Part shown: positions 1 to 9,199 of the stretch, piece by piece
Layout of the letters: each line of letters begins with the position of its first letter
Numbering within the stretch: position 1 is the stretch's first letter
Source of the DNA: Mugil cephalus
Taxonomy: Eukaryota > Chordata > Actinopteri > Mugiliformes > Mugilidae
Length of the DNA: 64,000 bases
Assembly: GCF_022458985.1 (NCBI RefSeq)
Contig: NC_061789.1
Location: 8,846,357 to 8,910,356, forward strand
Reading direction: 5' to 3'
The notes under the pieces: generated by a model
What the model was told of the DNA's origin: nothing
Databases searched by the model: none
What the model saw: only the letters and a program-made list of their open reading frames with translations
Program-made: the position numbers and the translations under genes

Positions 1-60
1 CTGCAGTACCTCCGCAGACCACCTAGGGGTCACAATAGACCTAAGATCTATCGAAACAAA
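1..60 (+). repeat. 3'-end fragment of interspersed repeat family R1 (hAT-like MITE)
   Basis: The stretch starts with the GCAGTACCTCCGC motif followed by a CCTAGGGGTC block. Both also occur near 7,155-7,195, 44,530-44,570 and, inverted, near 49,455-49,500. It is the right-hand end of the element seen in full at 6,505-7,214 and is cut by the window edge. The family assignment to hAT is inferred from the CAGGG-type terminus of the full copy. Confidence 0.55.
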
Positions 61-490
61 TCCATGCAACTATTCTTTGAACAATGGCCAGAAAAAGACA
101 GTTGAACTAGCAAGCAAGCTACGTAGCAATTCAGCTGGACTGTCAATAACAAGTTAAATCAAATCCAGCATCAGTGCACTATACGTTATTATGGCGTTCT
201 GGTGTAGCCTTTCATACAGTTCTCAATCATTATCAGTGGTTGAATATATTGACAACTGGACTATACAAATAAAATAGTTCCTGTTAGCAATGCAGAACAA
301 AAGAAATTCACTTTATTATGACATGAGTGTTTCTAATTCCTGAAAATCAGCACAGTGGTGGGAGCATCATGTTGAGGGGAAGCTTCTCAGCAGCAAAGCC
401 TTGATGGCTAAGAGTAAAGCATTTATTTATTTATTTTATACACACTGTAGATAGGTATATCTCAGGATAGAATGGAGTGAAGTCCTCCTG
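61..490. other. Non-coding stretch upstream of the first gene
   Basis: No exon, RNA gene or recognised repeat is visible. The sequence is AT-rich with stop codons in every frame. It leads into the promoter of the unknown gene. Confidence 0.5.
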
Positions 491-497
491 GCCCTCA

Positions 498-608
498 CTG
501 ATGATGTCACATTCCGTTAGTCCCCCACTGATGATGTCACAGTCCATTAGTGAGTCCCTGATGATGTCACAGTCCTGTGGTACCTGAGCATTCCGGAGGG
601 GTATAAAT
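498..608 (+). promoter_or_regulatory. Core promoter: three 30-bp-spaced ATF/CRE-like boxes plus TATA box
   Basis: CTGATGATGTCAC occurs three times, at 498-510, 528-540 and 558-570, spaced exactly 30 bp. Each holds TGATGTCA, one base from the CRE/ATF palindrome TGACGTCA. A TATAAAT box lies at 602-608, about 40 bp after the last copy and 105 bp before the ATG at 714. Thirty base pairs is close to three helical turns, so bound factors would lie on nearly the same DNA face. What is seen is the repeats and the TATA box; bZIP binding is inferred. Confidence 0.6.
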
Positions 609-713
609 AGCTCACGGAATCATTTCATCTTCAGTTCGTATTCATTACACTGACAAGTCGTGATTACAAGCCCTTTTTTCGAAAAGACTTTTTTCAAAAC
701 GCAAGTTTGAGTG

Positions 714-2696
714 ATGGCAGCCAAGAGAACCAACGCCATGAACCAAACACCAAACAGTCCACAGGAACCAACTACAGTGGACGTGATTCACCATGTTGTG
801 AATTCCTACATTGGGATGATTGACCCCAGGCAGTGGGCTTTTTTGCTCACAGGAGCCCCTGATGGCAAGACCAGGTACTTCACTTATTTTTATAAGTCTT
901 GTAAATATTGTGTATGTAGTATTGTGTTTCCCTGTTATGTAGTATGTATGGTGTCGAGTGCCTGTTCATTTCCCAGTTTGGGATGAGTAAAGTATCTATC
1001 TGTCTATCTATCTAGATACATCCTGGTAGAGCTGCTTATTGACTTGGTGGAGCTCATTAACCAATCATCGCTGTCAGAGGAGAAGAGGAGAGGAGCTAAA
1101 CCCTGGGAGTTCCTGTCATCCGGTTTGGGGGAGACAATACCCCAAACCTTTCCTCAAATTCTGGTGGTTCCAGACGAGGTTTTCCACGAGATCTTGGACT
1201 CCCTGAGGAGCATCCTCATCAGAGTAGCGACAGCAGCATATGTGAAGTGCATGCACTTTGTCCGCACTCCCCCTGCGACACCATGTGGACAGTACAACAC
1301 TGCCCTCAAAGCACTGTTTGAGGAAATGGTTGATCGCATCATTGAAAAGCTGTGCAGTGAGAAGAAGAGACTGATGTCCAAGCATCAACGTCTCCACCTG
1401 GGACTCGTGGCCACTTCCAAACCAACACTCCCTAAAGAAGAAGATCTGGAGTCAAACAAACCTGGAGTCTGCAACAAGTAGGACAAAAGTTTTATATATT
1501 ATATTATATATTTTTTGTCTTCATATTTGAAATAAACATCAAACTTCTTTTTCTTCTTCTTCAAAGTGACATCCCAGAGAGTTTGGAAATGACGCCTGAG
1601 CCACTTCCCAAAAAGTCTCCTCCTGTGACAGCACAGACGCCCGACGTGACAGACGTCGGCCCTGAGGACACCTCTGTGCCTCCGGACACAGCTTCAGTGT
1701 CCACCTCTGAACCTGAGGACACCTCTGTGCCTCCGGACACAGCTTCAGTGTCCACCTATGAACCTGAGGACACCTCTGTGAAAGCACAGACGCCCGACGT
1801 GACAGATGTCACCCCTGAGGACACCTCTGTGCCTCCGGACACAGCTTCAGTGTCCACCTCTGAATCTGAGGACACCTCTGTGCCAGCACAGACGCCTGAC
1901 GTGACAGACGTCACCCCTGAGGACACCTCTGTGCCTCGGGACACAGCTTCAGTGTCCACCTCTGAACCTGAGGACACCTCTGTGACAGCACAGACGCCCG
2001 ACGTGACAGACGTCACCCCTGAGGACACCTCTGTGCCTCCGGACACAGCTTCAGTGTCCACTTCTGAACCTGAGGACAAGCAGGACGTGAGAGCGGAGGA
2101 AAAATCCTTCGTGAGCGGGGCAGTGGAGAAGCTCATTTCACGTGCTCTCAAAAAGTCAAAGGTGACCTCCGCTACAGACTCTCTTGATGACATCCACCAG
2201 CAGATATTCACCAAACTCTGGGAGGGTGTCGAGAGTGAAGGTCTTCACATCAACCAGGACCAGATGAAGAACATAGACAAGGCCGTATTCAAAGACGTCT
2301 GCAAGACTCTCCACTGCTCGAAGTCATCTCTGTGGACTCTCATGGTCTTAGAGGATCCACCGGTAGAAGACGTCGTCTTGTCTTCTTTTAAAAACCAGGT
2401 GTGTGCTCCCTGGCGTATGATTGCGAGTGAGTGATGTTGGTGGTGGTCGGAGAGGCTGTAGGCACATGTTGGCAGTTTAGTTTACCACCACCAGGGTGTG
2501 ACAGTGTGAGCGAATGAATAATGCATTCAATGTAAAGCGACTTTGAGTGTATATGATAAAGTGCTATATAAAACCAATGCATTATTATTATTGTTATTAT
2601 TAGATGAAGAGACAATCCCAGGAACCTGGGACCATCAAGAAGTTCTTCAGATCAATAGGCAGAGCTTTCTGCAGGCCCACAGTACTGGTGTCCTAA
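714..2696 (+). CDS. Unrecognised four-exon protein with a coding minisatellite (about 515 aa)
   Basis: Coding exons are 714-874, 1016-1477, 1567-2398 and 2604-2696 (stop TAA 2694-2696). Phases 2, 2 and 0 keep the frame open across all three introns. I do not recognise the family. Residues 1-53 hold a short motif region (MIDPRQWAFLLTG) and exon 2 is helical and charged. Exon 3 carries nine alternating 17-residue Pro/Thr/Ser/Asp/Glu-rich repeats, followed by a folded-looking region with DDIHQQIFTKLWEGVESEG. Exon 4 ends the protein in a short basic, aromatic tail (KKFFRSIGRAFCRP). No signal peptide, membrane segment or catalytic motif is visible. The ATG at 714 is the first after the TATA box. 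The introns are short (141, 89 and 205 bp), so this is not a processed retrocopy. Teleost-restricted, fast-evolving status is an inference. Exon 4 is the least certain exon. Confidence 0.65.
992..1015 (+). repeat. (TCTA)n microsatellite serving as polypyrimidine tract and 3' splice site
   Basis: A run of TCTA/TCTG tetramers ends in TAG at 1013-1015, directly before exon 2 of the unknown gene. The AG that splices exon 1 to exon 2 in frame (AG|A, Arg) is the last bases of the microsatellite, so tract length variation would change the splice acceptor itself. Confidence 0.6.
1478..1566 (+). promoter_or_regulatory. 89-bp intron holding an in-frame stop at the donor and an AATAAA signal
   Basis: The donor GTAGGA overlaps codons AAG-TAG, so retention stops translation at 1479-1481. 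AATAAA lies at 1531-1536, inside the intron. A pyrimidine-rich stretch then leads to the AG at 1565-1566. Splicing gives AA|T (Asn) and continues into the repeat exon. Retention or intronic polyadenylation would give a product of about 208 residues lacking repeats. The signals are seen; use of the short form is inferred. Confidence 0.45.
1625..2078 (+). repeat. Coding minisatellite, 51-bp unit, 102-bp higher-order unit
   Basis: The CCTGAGG landmark recurs at 1661, 1712, 1763, 1814, 1865 (as TCTGAGG), 1916, 1967, 2018 and 2069, always 51 bp apart with no indel. Two diverged half-units alternate. Type A encodes PEDTSVPPDTASVSTSE and type B encodes PEDTSVxAQTPDVTDVT. The order is (B)-A-A-B-A-B-A-B-A. 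The extra A explains the 153-bp instead of 102-bp gap between the first two GCACAGACGCC boxes (1631 and 1784; later 1886 and 1988). The long antisense open frame over this stretch is a by-product of period 51 being a multiple of three. Confidence 0.9.
2405..2603 (+). repeat. Microsatellite-tailed SINE/MITE-like repeat (family R2)
   Basis: It has the common fish-repeat layout GTGAGTGATG...GTAAAGCGACTTTGAGTG...AAGTGCTATATAAAA followed by an (ATT)n tail. A related copy lies at 8,824-9,056. The tail ends in ATTATTAG, and this AG (2602-2603) is the 3' splice site for exon 4 of the unknown gene. Confidence 0.65.
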
Positions 2697-3470
2697 AGCT
2701 CAACATCTACATCATCATCGGTAAATATTTTTTGTACATATTTACTGTTATATATTTTATTTTGTGCGAGTGTCCATCTATCATTTCTATAGTTTTACCT
2801 ATTTTTGTATTAAATCTTATCTCATCTTTCTAGACGAATCCACCTCAGAGCTCAACCAGGAAGTTACCAACTTCCCCTCCCCTTCCCTTCCACTGATTGC
2901 TGCTTGTCAGAGAGCAGTGGAGCGGTTGGTCTCTTCCATCTGGGGACACCTCCTCTTCCGCTAGTTGCTGCTGGTCAGAGAGCAACGGAGGAGGGGGTCA
3001 CCTAGATGCGGGGACACTTCCTGTGCCTGCCTGCAGGATTTGAGCTCGTATCGTGGTCTTGATGGACACCAGTACCACCTGACACCTAGAGGGCCAGGGA
3101 TCCATTCCCTGCACCACCTGTTCTGCTGCTGCTGCTGAGGATGTCTCTTTATCTGCTAACTATTAGCAAAATTAAAAAAAAAAAAAAAAAAAAATCTGTT
3201 TGCATTTCTCATTATGTCAACAAGTTAAATGAAACTGAAAAAAAGTGGTCAGATTAGAGGAACGTTACAGTAATCACTGAAGACGACATATGTATAATGT
3301 CATTCCTGATATGCTTTCAACAAATCCTGACATTAACATGAACCCTGAAAGCGTGGTTGAAGGAGTTAGGGCTGAGCAGACGGGGCAAGGACTAAATTTC
3401 ACAGGTTTTCCCTATTAAGCGTTTTAAGCGTGTAGATTTACTGCAATTCAGCTTAGCAAGATGACGAGAG
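2697..3470. other. 3' region of the unknown gene, with poly(A) run
   Basis: A GT donor at 2721 and an AG at 2832-2833 could remove a small 3'UTR intron, giving a junction only 24 nt past the stop. A genomic A-run occupies about 3,171-3,194. No canonical AATAAA was found next to it. No further coding sequence is supported. Confidence 0.35.
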
Positions 3471-3519
3471 GACTATTTATAACTTTAAACTTTAAATTAA
3501 GCAGTATATAGTATATGTG

Positions 3520-3710
3520 TTCTACATTAGACTTGGTCTAGTGCTATTTATAAATATACATCATTATAATTATTATCATTTTCCTTAAATATTAAGCTAT
3601 TCAAATAATACACAGGTCCAAATACTAATATTTTGTTTTAAACTTGTGCAAAGTAGAGTGGCCGTGCCAGAAAGTTGTAGGGGATTTTTTTTTTTAAATG
3701 TATATAAAAT
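3520..3710 (+). repeat. Internal fragment of repeat family R1
   Basis: The order of blocks (GGTCTAGTGCTATTTATAAATATAC, then ATTAAGCTATTCAAATAATACACAG, then AGAGTGGCCGTG) parallels 6,600-6,720 and 46,205-46,275. Both ends of the element are missing here. The flanks, 3,711-4,340, show no gene. Confidence 0.5.
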
Positions 3711-4345
3711 GTCAAAGTTTTTGCCCTACGGTCGGTCACAACATCAAAATGTAAAATCTAATATTTCACCAGGCATACATGAAGTCAATGGCACCAAAAT
3801 GAATATAAAAGACTAGGCCCGGTTTAGTATAAAACACCCTTTTATACAATATAAATATATATAGTTGTAGTTTGCAGATATTTGGCCTAAAAGACATTGA
3901 AGACTTCTGGTTGAGACTCAGTTATTTCAGGTTTTCATTATTCATCTATGGGTATGAACCCCCTACACATGACTAACCTAGCGACATATAGTCAGGACGT
4001 AACAAAAGGTAGGAGCCCCCTGGTTGGAGGTGAGCAGACCAATCAGAAGACCAGCAAAGGGTCAGTAACAAATAAACTAGCTGGATTTTGACCTCAAGAT
4101 TTAAACATTACACAGCACTATCTTTCTATATGCAGCCAGTCCTTCTGTCCTTAATGAATACATCAATAGTTTAATCAGCAGACTCTTAACTATCTAATAA
4201 CATGGCAACAATATAAACACACAGGATATTAAGGCCCGGTTGGTCCAGAGTCATAACCCTGGTCTTTTATCTTGAGTAAACTGTGCTCCCCACATAAGTT
4301 CTGATGAAGTGGAAGAGGCTCGGGGCCGATGAAGCCTCTAAGTGC

Positions 4346-4357
4346 GTTAATGATTAC
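4346..4357 (+). promoter_or_regulatory. HNF1-like site upstream of the hydroxyacid oxidase gene
   Basis: GTTAATGATTAC lies 78-89 bp before the ATG and matches the HNF1 palindrome GTTAATNATTAAC at all but the last positions. HNF1 drives liver and kidney genes, and glycolate oxidase is a liver peroxisomal enzyme in vertebrates, so the site fits. Binding is inferred. Confidence 0.5.
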
Positions 4358-4434
4358 AGCGGCCCTGCGTTTTAGAGTTCTCCCCTAGAAGCCTCAGTGT
4401 GTCCGAGTCTGAGTCTGAGTCTGAGTGGACAGCC

Positions 4435-7400
4435 ATGTCGGGACAGCGGGTGTGCGTGTCGGACTTCGAGGAGGAAGCGAGGAGAGTTCTTCCCAAAGCT
4501 GTGTATGACTACTACTGCTCAGGGGCTGACGAGCAGAACACGCTGGCTGACAATGTAGCTGCCTTTAAAAGGTAAAATGCATCAACGGTCTTTGTGGGAC
4601 ATTGTGTTTTGAAGCCAAAGTTCAAAGTTTTATCCTCAGACTGTGTAACAGAACATGCTGTGTAACGGTTTCTAAAGTGGTTTTTATAGCTGTAAGCCAC
4701 AATCACACTCATGCATGTTTAATCCTATTCTTAGTTTTGTGTTTTAGTAACAATATGTGATCAATTTTATAAAGTTGCATACATGTAAATACAACAGAAA
4801 CTTGACATATGGCTCATTTGTAGTGCACATATGCAGTGTTGACTCAGAGCAAGTAATACACAGGCCTGGATGGCATGATTATAACGTGTGCGTCTCTGCC
4901 TGTAGGTGGTACCTCATCCCTCGAGTGCTGAGGGACGTGTCCACAGTGGATCTGTCTGTGTCTGTGCTCGGCCAGAAGCTCAGCATGCCCATCTGTGTTG
5001 CAGCCACAGCAATGCAGAGGATGGCTCATCCTGAGGGGGAGACGGCTACAGCGAGAGGTAAACACCAGTGGGAACTTCACATTAAAAAAAAAAAAAGTTG
5101 AGCAGCAACTTCGATTATTAGACAATGTCGGCCTCTAGTGGCCGTTTGGGAAACTCCTTTTTTTCGCATTGGCACATTTTTCAGCTCTGGAGTTTGTTGC
5201 TTGGTCAGACATGGATGTTTCTAAGGACAGTTCTGCACAAACTTGTATTTTGCTCAAGAAATTACAACTGACATGCACCAAACAGGCATAACATTATGAC
5301 CGCCTACATCTAATATTCCCATCTAACACTGTGGTGTACATCATGTACTTCTCCTGGCAGTGGTTTTAGTGTTGTGGCTGATCAGGTAAGTTATGGGTCC
5401 ATGTTCAGGATTTTTCCAGGTTCTGTGTAGAATCTGTTCAGAACCTTTTTAATTTTGTCCTAGCTTTCTGTTAAACCACTTTACAAAATGCATTTGCCAC
5501 AAGTAACTTTATGTTTCCCCCCAGCATGCAAAGCGGTGGGAACAGGGATGATGCTGAGCTCCTGGGCCACTTCCACCATAGAGGAGGTGAGGTCAGCAAT
5601 GACGACCTCGGGGGGCGGCGGCGGTGGCGGTGTGCTCTGGATGCAGCTTTATATCTACAGAGACCGAGAGCTCACGCTGTCGTTGGTGCGCCGGGCGGAG
5701 AAGATGGACTACAAGGCCATCTTCGTTACCGTGGACACGCCATACCTGGGGAAGAGATTGGCGGACGTGCGCAACCACTTTAAAATGCCCCAACACCTGA
5801 GGTAGGAACTAAACAGACGACAATGTGATCATTTCTTAAATTTCTCAAAGTCTAACATGTGGTTGATTGTGTCTTTTGTGTGTGTGTGTGTGTGTGTCCG
5901 TAGCCTGTCCAACTTCTCAACAGCCTCCCTGGCTTTCTCAGAGGAAAACTATGGCAACGACAGTGGTTTGGCAGTTTATGTTGCAAAAGCAATCGACCCT
6001 GCTATCTGCTGGGAAGACATCACCTGGGTGAAAAAGCACACGCGCCTTCCCGTGATTGTGAAAGGAGTGCTGAACGGTACCACACACTCTCACACACCTA
6101 TGTTTTTACAACACTTCAGGCAGAGCCTATTACCTGGTTGGACCAAGAGAAAAGTGTAGAGAAAGAGGAAAAGACGAATATTTGAGAACTAATGTACACA
6201 GTGGGCAGAAATATGCAGAACTGTGAAATGAAAGGAGCTGAGTGCAGAGCGCTCCCCCACCAGCCTGGGCCTATAGCAGCATAACTGGGGGTTAGTTCAG
6301 GGTCACTTGAGCCAGCTGCAACTGGAGAAGAACGACATTTCAGGCCTAATTTTAAACTAGAGAAGGAGCCTAGTGAGCCTCCTGAACCCAAACTGGGAGC
6401 TAGCGCCACAGGAGGGGAGTCTGATAGTTGAAGGCTCTGCAAACTCACATTTGAGTTTGAAACTAGATTGGGATTTAGACCTCCCAACATTGATATCTGT
6501 AAACCAGGGCTCTTCAATGTTTTTCAGGCCAAAGACCCCAAATTGATGGAGAGATTAAGTAGGGACCCCCTAACTATATGTGTTCTATATTAAACTCAGC
6601 CTACTATTTATAAATATATTATTATAAATGTGCCTTCAATATTAAGCTATTCAGACAATACACAGTTTCAAATATTCATTTTTTTTTTAATTTCAAACGT
6701 GCAACAGTAGGGTGGCTGTGCGACTGTCATAGGCATAAACATACATATAACATTAAAAGATAAAGAAAATGAAACACAGCGATCCATTTTGGCTTCAGTA
6801 GTTGACTGATGGGAGCAAGCTCCACTGTTTTGCAACGTGCTCCTGGATTTCACCTGGGGTCTGAATAGGTTCACGGCCTGACAGAGTCTGCATGTGATAT
6901 GCTGCCTTGTGATTGGCTCAGCAGCAATGGGGGCGGGGCCTACTGTGTACGGGAAGCTTAGATTGACAGGTCTAGTGTGGCGCTATGTGTGAAACGGTGG
7001 GTTTTTGACACAGCTCCTGTATCACTGATTATCCCTTTACTAAAATATGTTGGACTCAAGGTAATGTGTATTTAAAGAAATTTTGTTTTGTTTGTTAAAA
7101 ACAACAACAAAAAAAAAAAAAAAAGAAAAAAGTCTAATCAACCAACCGACCCCTCCTGCAGTACCTCCGCGTATCCCCTAGGAGTCGCGGGCGCCCTGTT
7201 GAAGACCTATGCTGTGTAAACAATAACCTCAGACTCATATTCATGCAGTAGTGTGTTTTAAGCTGTTGTGTTTGTGTGTCTGCCAGGGGAGGATGCTGTC
7301 CAGGCTCTGAACTACGGCGTCGATGGCATCTTGGTGTCCAACCACGGAGCCCGACAGCTGGATGGGGTTCCTGCTACGGTCTGACACATAGACAAACACA

Positions 7401-7994
7401 TAAAACAAATGAAAAAATAAAACTTCCAAGGGCAGTTCAGTTCACACTCTATTGTGTGTGTGTGCCTGTTTGCAGCTGGACGTGTTGGAGGAGGTGGTGG
7501 AAGCGGTGCAGGGCCGCTGTGACGTCTACTTGGACGGAGGAGTGAGGCGAGGGACCGATGTCCTGAAGGCCTTGGCTCTGGGGGCGAAGGCCGTCTTCGT
7601 CGGCCGCCCCGTGCTGTGGGGCCTCGCCTGTGAGGTGAGTCTCTTTAACCTGAGTCAAGCCCCCACACAACCACAGTGATGCTGCGTTCAAGAGTAAAAA
7701 CATTACATTTTCCACGTATTTTAAACCGATGAATCAGGGGGAAAAAGGAGTTACAGAGCTCCTCGAACTTCTGAAAGAGGAGCTGAGACTGGCTATGGCG
7801 CTGTCAGGTAACACACACTCACACAACCAACAAATAGGTGTTTGTACTTTATGTATACTTGACTACTGAGGAATGGCATGCTACTTTTAACCTTGGAGGG
7901 GTTTTTTTTTTGTGTTTGTGTTTTAGGTTGTCGTTCTGTGTCCGAGGTGAATAGGTCCCTGGTCAGGAGGGTGGAGTTCACCTCCAGGATGTGA
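4435..7994 (+). CDS. hao1: Hydroxyacid (glycolate) oxidase, FMN-dependent, HAO1-type
   Basis: Eight coding exons: 4435-4571, 4906-5057, 5525-5801, 5904-6076, 7287-7378, 7476-7634, 7738-7807 and 7927-7994. They total 375 codons before TGA (human HAO1 is 370 aa). The enzyme oxidises glycolate and other 2-hydroxyacids to 2-oxoacids with release of H2O2 in peroxisomes. Seen: YDYYCSGA with Tyr26, LSSWATS, the FMN-binding Lys in PVIVKG (about 242), the active-site [10 protein letters not shown] with His266 and Arg269, and [27 protein letters not shown]. The C-terminus SRM fits a type 1 peroxisomal signal. The core resembles HAO1 (LSSWATS) more than HAO2, but WGLAC and the SR-type ending recall HAO2, so a fish hao2 label is possible. 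A seven-glycine run (codons TCG to GTG, about 5,607-5,632) enlarges a loop by roughly eight residues. A polyadenylation signal AATAAA lies at 8,336-8,341. Confidence 0.93.
5280..5400 (+). repeat. Short interspersed repeat in hao1 intron 2
   Basis: The segment begins CATAACATTATGACCGCC and ends GGTTTTAGTGTTGTGGCTGATC. I recognise these as the two ends of a common fish interspersed repeat; here almost all of the interior is deleted. No coding sequence. Confidence 0.5.
6505..7214 (+). repeat. Near full-length R1 element (hAT-like MITE) in hao1 intron 4
   Basis: The left end CAGGGCTCTTCAA is mirrored at the right by TTGAAGACCTATG, a diverged terminal inverted repeat. Internal blocks (GACCCCAAATTGATGGAG, TATGTGTTCTATATTAAAC, TACTAAAATATGTTGGA, CCTGCAGTACCTCCGCG) are shared with the fragments at 1, 3,520, 26,215, 29,011, 44,528, 46,156 and 49,440. 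It has no open reading frame of its own, so it is non-autonomous. hAT assignment rests only on the CAGGG-type end. Confidence 0.6.
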
Positions 7995-8335
7995 GGAAAG
8001 AATCTGCTGCAAGAAATCACGCTCTTTTTCATTCCCAAATCAGTCTGATATTATTTTTAACCCATGTTTTTTGAAAATGTATATCATATATAACATATAA
8101 CATGACACCCAATGTAGGTACTACCCAGCGTTTGATTACAATTTGTAAAATTCTTAGAAAAAAAGAAGGATTCACCATTAACTATGTGTCTGCCCTGCTG
8201 CATAGATTTTTAACATTATTTTGAATGTTGCTTGGAGTGCACCTTTAACAAAAAAGTACAAGACCGAATGGTCTTGCCGTTTTACTTCCTAATAACTTCC
8301 TGTCATGTTCTTCTTTATCTGTACTTTTTGGAGTC

Positions 8336-8341
8336 AATAAA
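8336..8341 (+). terminator. Polyadenylation signal of hao1
   Basis: AATAAA lies 342 bp after the stop codon, the first canonical signal downstream. Confidence 0.6.
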
Positions 8342-8823
8342 AATCATTTGTGATGTCACAAGAAAATGTGCAATACAATATATTTGACATTGTACTGTCA
8401 TTTCAATCAAAGGCTTCCTCTGATTGATAATTAGAACAGGTTCCAGGGATAACTATATATTCAACAATTTTTAAGCTGAAACATCTTTAATGCTTTTGTC
8501 AATATTGTGACGGTATGTGGATTTTATTCCAGTATAAAAAACATAAGTCTAAAATAAAAGTACTATGGATGTGGGCAAAAATTTGTTTCAATAGGGGCCC
8601 AGTTACTCTGCAGTGCAGTAAGTTGCAAGGCTGAAGTTTGTTTCCCATTGGCAGCATCATTGGGTACACTATTAAAAAAAAAAAAAAAAGGAAATAGTAC
8701 AATCTCAGTTCTGCTCTGAATCTTCTGGAGCTGTTGATTCAACTTTGTTTTTTTGGAGGCTGTGGTTTGTTGCACTTAACAGCACAAATTACTTCCTCCA
8801 AAACTATCATCCTGTTGAATTAC

Positions 8824-9056
8824 TAGTGAGTGATGTTTGGTGGTGACTGGAGAAGCTGTTGGCATGGATTTGCGGCCACGTTTCTGTAAGCTGTGACTAC
8901 TTCTGTCTGATCCCTTTCATTCAGATTTGGGAACTTTTGTGTTTATATTGAGCTGTTTTATTTTAATCAATGAATGAAATACACGCTTTGTAAATCTTTG
9001 TAAAGCGCTATATAAAATAAATGTACTATTATTGTTATTAGTAGTAGTAGTAGTAA
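8824..9056 (+). repeat. Microsatellite-tailed SINE/MITE-like repeat (family R2)
   Basis: It begins GTGAGTGATGTTTGGTGGTG, contains GTAAAGCGCTATATAAAATAAATG and ends in an ATT/AGT trinucleotide tail. It is the sister of the copy at 2,405-2,603 and sits between hao1 and mettl22. Confidence 0.6.
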
Positions 9057-9099
9057 TTAGTAACAACCAGCGAAGAGCAGGGGGCAGCAGTGAGTCATT

Positions 9100-9196
9100 T
9101 TAATGTGGCGTAGTCCGCCTCAACAAAAACAAGAAGAAGAAGAAGAGTTTACTCCGTCCTGACTGTCATGGCCGCGCACACAGTCCACTGATGCTG
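9100..9196 (+). other. mettl22: Probable non-coding first exon and promoter of mettl22
   Basis: A consensus donor (G|GTGAGT) follows position 9,196. Upstream ATGGCCGCGCAC opens a 7-codon upstream ORF ending TGA before the donor. A matching acceptor (CCACAG) lies at 10,972-10,977, so 10,978-11,034 would be the 5'UTR part of the next exon. The transcription start is not resolved. Confidence 0.5.
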
Positions 9197-9199
9197 GTG

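Noticed and set aside
498-570. Short regularly spaced repeats resembling a CRISPR array
   Set aside because: Only three 13-bp repeats beside a TATA box in eukaryotic DNA; promoter elements explain them.
1756-2214. 152-codon antisense open frame over the minisatellite
   Set aside because: It is open because the 51-bp period is a multiple of three and each unit lacks antisense stops. It has no start context, splice logic or independent composition.
2604-2964. A second open frame through exon 4 that splices in phase (G|AC) into a further exon ending LLFR
   Set aside because: Entering that frame needs an upstream exon ending in phase 1, and none of the exons found provides it. The phase-0 reading from exon 3 is consistent, so this may be a relic or chance.
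3168-3194. Poly(A) run after the unknown gene, suggesting a retrocopy
   Set aside because: The gene has three introns and a TATA promoter, and no target-site duplication was seen. The run is more likely a simple repeat.
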